From NCBI GenBank assembly GCA_001414485.1, contig LLEY01000006.1, forward strand, positions 1 through 64,000: a DNA stretch of 64,000 nucleotides. Reading direction: 5' to 3'. Shown here one piece after another: positions 58,265 to 64,000 of this stretch (positions are counted from its first letter, which is position 1; the number at the start of each line of letters is the position of its first letter). The DNA is from Calycina herbarum (taxonomy: Eukaryota > Ascomycota > Leotiomycetes > Helotiales > Pezizellaceae). Under the pieces are notes generated by a model. The model ran no database searches. It saw only the letters and a program-made list of their open reading frames with translations, and was not told the DNA's origin. A program made the translations under genes and the position numbers.

Positions 58265-58747
58265 ATGTCTCTCCTCCCCTCCCACCCCGGTCTCCTTCCC
58301 TACTGGTTCCTCCTAGTACGCCCCCTTGACCCCTCCGCTTACCCCCATACTTCCACCCTATCCCCTCACTAACCTCAACCAGACTTCATCCCTCTCCCTC
58401 TTCAACACCCTAGGCTGCTACACCACCTCATCCTCCTCCTCCATCGCCCTCAGAACATACCAATCTCCCCTCGCAACGAAAGAAGTAACTCCCTTCGCAT
58501 CACGAATGTTCGGGACCTGGACAGCGTTAGCATGCATCATTCGCATTTTTGCAGCTTATAAAATCGATAACGAGGGGGTTTATAAACTTACGCTTTGTAC
58601 TTATGTTATTGCACTAGCGCATTTTTTGAGTGAGTGGTTGATTTTTGGGACTATGCGATGGGGAAGGGATTGGTGACTGTTGTGGGATTTGCAATTTGCT
58701 CGGTTGCTTGGATTACTATGGAGTGGAGGTTTTATGTTGGGGATTGA
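58265..58747 (+). CDS. ERG28: Ergosterol biosynthetic protein Erg28, with a one-base frame break
   Basis: Exon 1 (58265-58315, MSLLPSHPGLLPYWFLL) joins exon 2 (from 58383, TSSLSLFNTLGCYTT) in frame. The protein continues through RTYQSPLATKEVTPFASRMF, TWTALACIIRIFAAY and ALAHFLSEWLIFGTM, all typical of Erg28, a small ER membrane scaffold that tethers the sterol C-4 demethylation enzymes. As read, the frame ends at a TGA after WGRDW (58674-58676). In the neighbouring frame the expected C-terminus follows at once (KGLVTVVGFAICSVAW, then MEWRFYV) to a TGA at 58745-58747. One base appears to be missing in the GGGGAA run at 58661-58665. Since this gene is normally conserved, a sequencing indel is more likely than inactivation. 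Confidence 0.8.
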
Positions 58748-58936
58748 GGGGTGGTGTGTTGAGAGAGAGTGCCGAGGTCGGAGGTAGTATGGAGCTCGGT
58801 GGTTTTTTATTTGGTACGAAAAAGGTGCAATATGAGGACGGAAAATCCAGGAAACGCAGCTCTCTCCTGATATGTACGATATGCCGTGATAATGAGTGAC
58901 CATATTGAAGAGTGCTTATTCGAGAGACGAACTGAA
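58748..58936. other. Short intergenic region
   Basis: The 3' flanks of Erg28 (+) and the F-box/LRR pseudogene (-) meet here. No feature is recognised. Confidence 0.6.
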
Positions 58937-60874
58937 TCAACCATGACGCGTGTTTGATTTATCTTCTATAAGTTGCTTGATGACATCATAGAAAAGCCAG
59001 TCCAATTGACTTCCAGACATAAAGCCGAGGTCTCGTAATAGTGGTAGCGATTTAAGAAATCGAGCGGCAAGAGGCTTGATGGTTTCTCGATTGGCGTTTG
59101 CTAACTCGTTATTCTCCCTACTACGCTGACCATGGTCCATCCACCTAAGGACAAGGGTAAATTCCTGTAGTGTGGGAGAAGTGATTTTCTGGACACCGTC
59201 AACGGCCTTCACCCAATTGATATTACAAGATTCTGAATACTCTTGCAGTGTTTGAGGATAGAGAAGACAGAGCAGTGTGTGAGCAGTCACCGTCAACAGC
59301 TATTAACCGAGTCCCCGTTTCACACCAAAACACGGGGTTTTAGCGTTACGATTAAACCCTATAGAGTACTATTTAAAACTACCACTTTCTAGACATTTAA
59401 TAATTCGATTAATTACTAACTTTCGTATAACTCAAATTTATTCCTATAAATACACCCCTATACGTGTAGCACCTTAAAGTAGAGTAAATCGGAAAAATGT
59501 CGGTTCTATATACAAATATCGTGATTTTCAACTAAAAATTCCTTAGCCCGCGCACGCACTTCTACTCTATAAGCCTACCTTCCTTAATCGAAAATTCTTG
59601 TTATACAAAAGATTAATAATACTCGTAGGAAATTAAATATAGAGAATTTGGTTCAGAGGCGCAGTATCTCTATGTCTTTCTAAACTAGGCAAAATGGCGT
59701 TTTTTGGTGGGGTTGCACAAATCGCTTAATAGCTGTTGACTAGTACTGTACACTGTTGGGACCAAATACGAGCCTTAAATCCGTCACTCGTGTGATTGGA
59801 TGCCCAACTTCCTCTATCAGACTGTCGCAAATTCCCGAGCCAGAAGGATGACTCTCATCCCAAAAAAAAGCTGCTCAAGGCTTGGGCACCTCTGAACTAA
59901 GAGCAAAAGGTCATGGCCCTGGACGCTGCAATCTGGGCTGAATGTGATCGAAAGCCTCGTAAGACGTGTAAATCCCGAGGCGGCACGTAATATATGGGTT
60001 GTTGGAGGACAACATCGTGATTGCAAAGCAAGACTCTTCAAATTTGGGGCATGCCAACTTAGAATTTCCAAGACTTGTTCATTTGCACCCAAGCAAAGAC
60101 AGTTCAGTTGTGGCAGTGCAGGTGAGATAGTGAGGCGTTGACGGAGAGATTCAGATCCGTCATCCTGAGTCTCTGGTATATGAGTATCTGGCATCGTAAG
60201 TTCCACCAAAGCGTGGACTTTTGAAACTATGACATCGAATGCCTTTCGCGACCAACTTTCATGAAGACCTGTTCAAATTCGGAGAGCTTTGAGAGAACTG
60301 ACGTTGGTGAGAAATTGAACAAGACCATCCTCAGTCACAGTATTTTTGTGTGTGTCAACCAAATCAAGTGACCTGAGTTTTGGACAGGCATGGCTTAAAC
60401 TTTCCAGCCAAGCATTAGACAAGCCGGCCGCCCCTGAACAATTATAAATCCCAAAACACTCTATTTATGGGTTCGTAAAGTGAAGGGCCATATCTGCTAT
60501 AGTTGTGAGTTCGTGGTTGCAAAACTCAAATGTAAATCGCTTTAGCGGGGGGTATTGCAGGCGAGACAAAAATTTGTACATGCCCACCCTCCAAAGATAT
60601 TTTACCCTGAGCTTCTGGATACAATTGGCATAGAACTACCCTCGTTTCGCGTTTCGGACAAGGATACGGAGGAGATCTGTGGTATCTGGCGCGTAGGGTC
60701 CTAGAGTATGAATCTGCACACCTGGGCACTCTCTCCTAAAATCCTAGTGGCTTCTAGCGAGAAGGCTTTGTTGATGAATAAACAGGCATGTAGGAAGTTT
60801 AGAGAATTTCGAGGATCGCTTCTATTTTCCAGAATGTTGGCGATTACCTCGGGGAGGAGGAGAGCTCGATGCAT
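58937..60874 (-). pseudogene. F-box/LRR-like gene, decayed and split by a transposable element
   Basis: A paralogue of the gene at 61575-63019. The reading begins at ATG 60874 (MHRALLLPEVIANILENRS, then CLFINKAFSLEATRIL), which is strongly similar to the start of the neighbour. Many pieces with leucine-rich-repeat character follow (SHACPKLRSLDLV, CPSLEQLFFGM), but stop codons interrupt them, for example near 60713, 60465 and 59817. At 59741 the frame LIEEVGHPITRVTDLRLVFG runs into an inserted element (59292-59740). On its other side the expected continuation resumes (VTAHTLLCLLYPQTLQEY, NINWVKAV) down to the stop at 58937. Alignment of this junction with the neighbour (LIEEVSKYMRKFKTFNLIFD, then THRSILTIIKH) supports one gene split in two. 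Confidence 0.8.
59292..59740. mobile_element. MITE-like element with perfect 15-bp terminal inverted repeats
   Basis: The left end GTCAACAGCTATTAA (59292-59306) is exactly the reverse complement of the right end TTAATAGCTGTTGAC (59726-59740). Beyond the perfect part the two ends keep an imperfect match for roughly another 40 bp, including a shared CACCAAAA word followed by ACG and TTTT. The element is 449 bp, AT-rich (TA-rich interior) and has no coding potential, so it is non-autonomous. It interrupts an F-box/LRR-like pseudogene. A clear target-site duplication was not found, possibly because of mutation, so the superfamily cannot be named. Confidence 0.75.
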
Positions 60875-61574
60875 TGCGCTATGGACGTTGGGATTTCGAT
60901 GTGAAAGGGATATGAACGTATCGGATATGTTGTTTGTCGGGGCTTTTTGGTGTTTTCTTCTGGTTCTGGGTGAGTGCTTTCTGGAATCTCCACCTGCTCA
61001 GTGCTGGGCTGGAAAACCACGACAGACGACAGTGATGATATCCTCCGGTCGCAACCAATATTGAGGAGGTTTGTTGTTTGCGTTAAAGTAAAGGTGAAGG
61101 AAGTTATGCAGGTAGGTGGCACACGATCACCTGATACTGCGTAGCTTACGCGACCTGAATTATGCGCGTTTGGTTGGTTAATTATTTCCTTACTCCAGGC
61201 ACTCATGTTGCGACACGGAAAAGGTCTTGAAAAATCAATTTCATTGCAACTCGATTTCACTCTTCCCTTGCACTTTCGCGACTGTAAAAACCCAAACCCT
61301 TCACCTATTCCATCAAATTTAAAAGAATGTCCCTTCACAGCCAAGCACTTTCTAATTTTCCATCAAAATGCCCCGCGGCCTGGACCGTCTTAGAAACTGG
61401 TGAGAATTCGCTTTGTGCCAGCAAGGGGAAATATATTTAGTAGACAAAAGAGCCCAATTTTGACAAATAAATTGATTCAAATGGGAGTAACAGTTATCCG
61501 AACTGTGTGCTACCTGAAGACGAGGACAAAATATATGAATGAATCCAACTCCACGCACACTTGGTTGTATCATT
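60875..61574. other. Intergenic region between the F-box/LRR paralogues
   Basis: Lies upstream of the pseudogene and downstream of the better-preserved copy. A 166-codon minus-strand frame (60844-61344) overlaps the pseudogene start in another frame and has no domain; it is not called. Confidence 0.55.
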
Positions 61575-63019
61575 TCATGGACGGCTTGGCCCCCAATAGG
61601 AAAATGGCCTTTCTTCCCATAAAAGATCACAAAATGCTACAGCCAAAGCTTTGCCTGTCTGACTCCCACCCGCTAATCTAAATACACTCAGGTTTGGCGC
61701 CAATTCATGGAGGCGAGCCGCGAAATCACTGATCGTTCGTTCCCGGGGCCTAAGGTCATGGGACGGAGACCCAAGAGCAATAACAAGCTTCTGTAGTTTA
61801 GCACAACCAACATTTGCCAAGCCTCTGAGAAAATCTCGCCAGTTAACAGTACAAGATATTTTCAACTCTTCAATCTTCTTGCAGTGTTTGATGATGGTTA
61901 AGATAGAGCGATGGGTGAGTAGATTCGCGTCGTCAAAGATGAGGTTGAATGTCTTGAATTTCCTCATGTATTTTGACACCTCCTCTATAAGGTTATCGGA
62001 GATCTCGAGGCCCGATGGGGGACACTCTCTACTTCCCAAGGGCTTTTCCCGCATCCAAATAAGTTCCTCCATTGCTGGGCATTTTTGGGCGACGAGTAAA
62101 AGGTCATTCCCGTTGACAGTGCCTTTCAGTCCAAAATTGATCGTTAGATGAGTTAGTTTCGTCAAGCTCGATGCAGCTTGGAGGATGCGGCTGGTCGGAG
62201 GAAGGTTTTGTAAGTCTATATCAAGAACTTCCATGTTTGGTGCATGTCGAGCTAGAAACCTTAAGCCCTTTTCGGCTATTCCAGTTTGGAGGAAATACAT
62301 CTTTGGAAAAGCAGGTGGGTCCGGGCTGACTTTACTGAGAGAGGCAATCCAGGCGTCGGGGATATTTGGAATCACAAGATCCTCCAGACTGTCGAATCTT
62401 GACATGATAACACAGAATGCTTCATGCGACCAGCACTCGTGAAGAGCCTCCCGCACGTCAAGACTCTTTAGAGGATTGACATTAACAAAGAAGCGAACAA
62501 GCTTATCCTTAGATACGAGACGTTCACTCCTGCCATGGAACCTCAATGATACAAGTTTTGGGCAAGACAAAATCAACCTTTCAAGGAAAGACTCAGATAA
62601 ACCGGCTCCCAAACTGAAATGCTCCAAATTTGGCTGCGCATAACGAATGACAACATCTGTCATCTCTATGTGCTCCGCATTTCTTTCTGTGAGACCAAAC
62701 TCCCTCAAGTTTGGGAATCGCAAGACCGTTAACTCCCCATACCACCTCGGCTCGTCAAGAGCTACAAGCATGAGAGTACGGATGAAATTGGCGTAAAATT
62801 GAGCTCGTTGGGCGTCTTGCGATGAAAGGCGGGCAAGAAATTTGATCTGGGATTGGGGTCCCTCTGTTTGCTGGTCCCACATTTTTCCCATAAGGCTCGA
62901 ATGGCTTCGAGCGAGAATGCTTTGTTGATGAATAGACATGTATGGAGAAAACCCCGAGAAGGACTTCCGGTTTCAACAATGGTCGAGATAATCTCCGGAA
63001 GCAGGAGCGCTTGATGCAT
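61575..63019 (-). CDS. F-box/LRR-like protein, one frame break near the start
   Basis: ATG 63019 opens MHQALLLPEIISTIVETGS and HTCLFINKAFSLEAIRALWEK, an F-box-like N-terminus. The frame then shifts by one base within the T run at 62882-62886 on the plus strand (an A run in the gene). It continues as MWDQQTEGPQSQIKFLARL and is open to the stop at 61575, about 480 residues in total. The body has leucine-rich-repeat character (LRFPNLREFGL, LILSCPKLVSLRF, LTKLTHLTINF, KIEELKISC). Proteins of this plan are substrate receptors of SCF ubiquitin ligases, and they form large, fast-evolving families in fungi. One lost A in a homopolymer may be an assembly error, in which case the gene is intact. The target is unknown. 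Confidence 0.7.
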
Positions 63020-63358
63020 TATAGAGAGAATGGAAGGAGCGGAAAGGTTGTTTGTCTTGCTTTCTTGGTGTTTGCTTCTGGCGAACTGCTCCCCCAGTAT
63101 CAATCTGCAGCGCACAGTACGTTGTCAAGTCGACCAAAAACAATGCTAAGACAGGAATTCTTTTAGTTTGTCTTCTTCGGCGAGATGAATAGATAATAAT
63201 TGAGGTAGAGTAGATTCACGACGACGGCAAATTAAGTAGTAGCTATAATAAACAACTTATTGCTGCTTAATACTAATGCCCTTCAGAATAGTCGTTAAGA
63301 ATCCAATAACCCCTTCACAGCCCATCATCAAAAAACCCAAAAGACACCTTTACACTTA
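63020..63358. other. Intergenic region
   Basis: Between the F-box/LRR gene and the dioxygenase gene. AT-rich text, for example near 63190-63290. No feature is supported. Confidence 0.6.
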
Positions 63359-64000
63359 CTAAATCTTTCCATCATAATGACCCGCCGCCTGCACCGTCTT
63401 CGATACAGTAGGATTGATTCCCACAGTTACCCAACCGAAAATCCCTTGTGTAACACTCGTACCAAGCAACACATAATTGAGTACTGGATCACTTGTGGCA
63501 GCTTCCTGCGCAAAAATTCCATCATTGTTATTGAGTGTCAGACTTTGTTTGTTGGTCGAGTAGGGGGAGGTAGCTTCGACTTTTGTTATGAGGGTTTGAT
63601 CGAAGAAGAGTTGGCCGACGTGGGATATTTTGCCTCCCGTGAGTGTCCCGTTTGCTAAGGTTGTAGAGCCGATGTGTGCGAGGACTATTGTGGTTGAGAG
63701 TTAGGAATGTTTGATGTTGGGATTGATGAGAGAAGGGGAGGGACTTACCATGGATGTGGGGTGCTCGTCCGGTGTAGTGTCCGGGGAAAACGGCATCGAC
63801 TTGGAGGACTCCAGAAGCATCTGTGAATGTAATTCCTCGAAGCATGGTGTTGTCTACGTTCGTTTTATCGGCAGTGTTGCCATTGTTGTTTGCGATGACA
63901 CCACCGTAGACTCCCTATCTTGAGATTAGTGCTCTTCTCATCTGAAGTCTGAGGTGAGACTCACTGTAGAGTTACAGAACCAAGACTCGAGAGCGACATT
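63359..64000 (-). CDS. Intradiol ring-cleavage dioxygenase, 5' end beyond the window
   Basis: Three exon pieces join in frame: 63965 to beyond 64000, 63749-63914 and 63359-63684. They give the last 170 or so residues of an intradiol dioxygenase. Visible are ALESWFCNSTGVYGGV, a counterpart of the WHCNATGTYSG segment in the gene at 46088; LRGITFTDASGVLQVDAVF; PGHYTGRAPHIHV with the second tyrosine ligand and the His-X-His pair, split by an intron after the last His; and GKISHVGQLFFDQ. It ends TVQAAGHYDGKI and lacks the longer tail of the other copy. The N-terminal part, where a signal peptide and the first tyrosine ligand are expected, is outside the window. Confidence 0.88.

Noticed and set aside
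58660..58750. An intron explaining the Erg28 C-terminus
   Set aside because: No donor and acceptor pair restores the expected frame without removing the conserved segment; a one-base loss explains it better.
60844..61344. Minus-strand frame of 166 codons upstream of the F-box/LRR pseudogene
   Set aside because: Its end overlaps the true reading frame of the pseudogene in a different phase, and it has no domain.

Overview
The window looks like nuclear DNA of a filamentous ascomycete (Pezizomycotina). The evidence is many short spliceosomal introns of about 45-90 bp with GTAAGT-like donors, HET, NACHT/ankyrin and fungal BTB families, intradiol dioxygenases, small cysteine-rich secreted proteins, an RGS-LOV photoreceptor and AT-rich islands that look like RIP-mutated DNA. 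A Leotiomycete related to Botrytis or Sclerotinia is a reasonable guess, but the sequence alone does not prove it. No tRNA, rRNA, CRISPR array or complete transposon was found.

Layout. 1-17 kb holds dispersed single-copy genes: a DENN-domain coiled-coil protein (1730-4668, -), an unknown small protein (8924-9502, -), the box C/D snoRNP assembly factor BCD1 (10639-11802, +), a small KGG-type hydrophilic protein built from duplicated exons (12330-12770, -) and a secreted cysteine-rich protein (14062-14905, -). 17-25 kb is a minus-strand accessory block: two BTB paralogues (17016-18174, which has frame breaks, and 19088-20516), a decayed HET-domain gene (21601-23610) and an F-box protein with a C-terminal membrane anchor (24398-25048). 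26-31 kb holds exonuclease V (+) and the RGS-LOV blue-light receptor (+).

32-45 kb is the most striking part. A seven-exon gene (32448-40299) encodes a predicted 2508-residue NLR-like protein: an alpha/beta-hydrolase, then a NACHT ATPase, then a very long ankyrin array. Just downstream lies the wreck of a second NACHT gene of a different architecture (41404-45379), carrying frameshifts, a nonsense codon and a 242-bp inverted-repeat element. With the HET gene this forms a neighbourhood of allorecognition and immunity-type genes, part living and part decayed.

46-64 kb holds a secreted intradiol dioxygenase (-), an Mpv17/Sym1-like membrane protein (-), an AT-rich gene-poor stretch (50-54 kb) with a small secreted cysteine-rich protein (+) and a dispersed repeat rich in the 9-mer GCTTACTCG, a thioredoxin-PITH protein (+), a secreted repeat protein with Kex2-like sites (+), Erg28 (+, with one frame break), two F-box/LRR-like paralogues (-) and the 3' part of a second intradiol dioxygenase that runs off the right edge. 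One F-box/LRR copy is a pseudogene split by a 449-bp element with perfect 15-bp terminal inverted repeats.

Single-base frame breaks occur in Erg28, in the better F-box/LRR gene, in one BTB gene and in the HET gene, several of them in short homopolymers. Some may be assembly errors, so intact versus pseudogene calls at these loci need read-level support. Exon boundaries given here were derived by hand from splice consensus and frame continuity.
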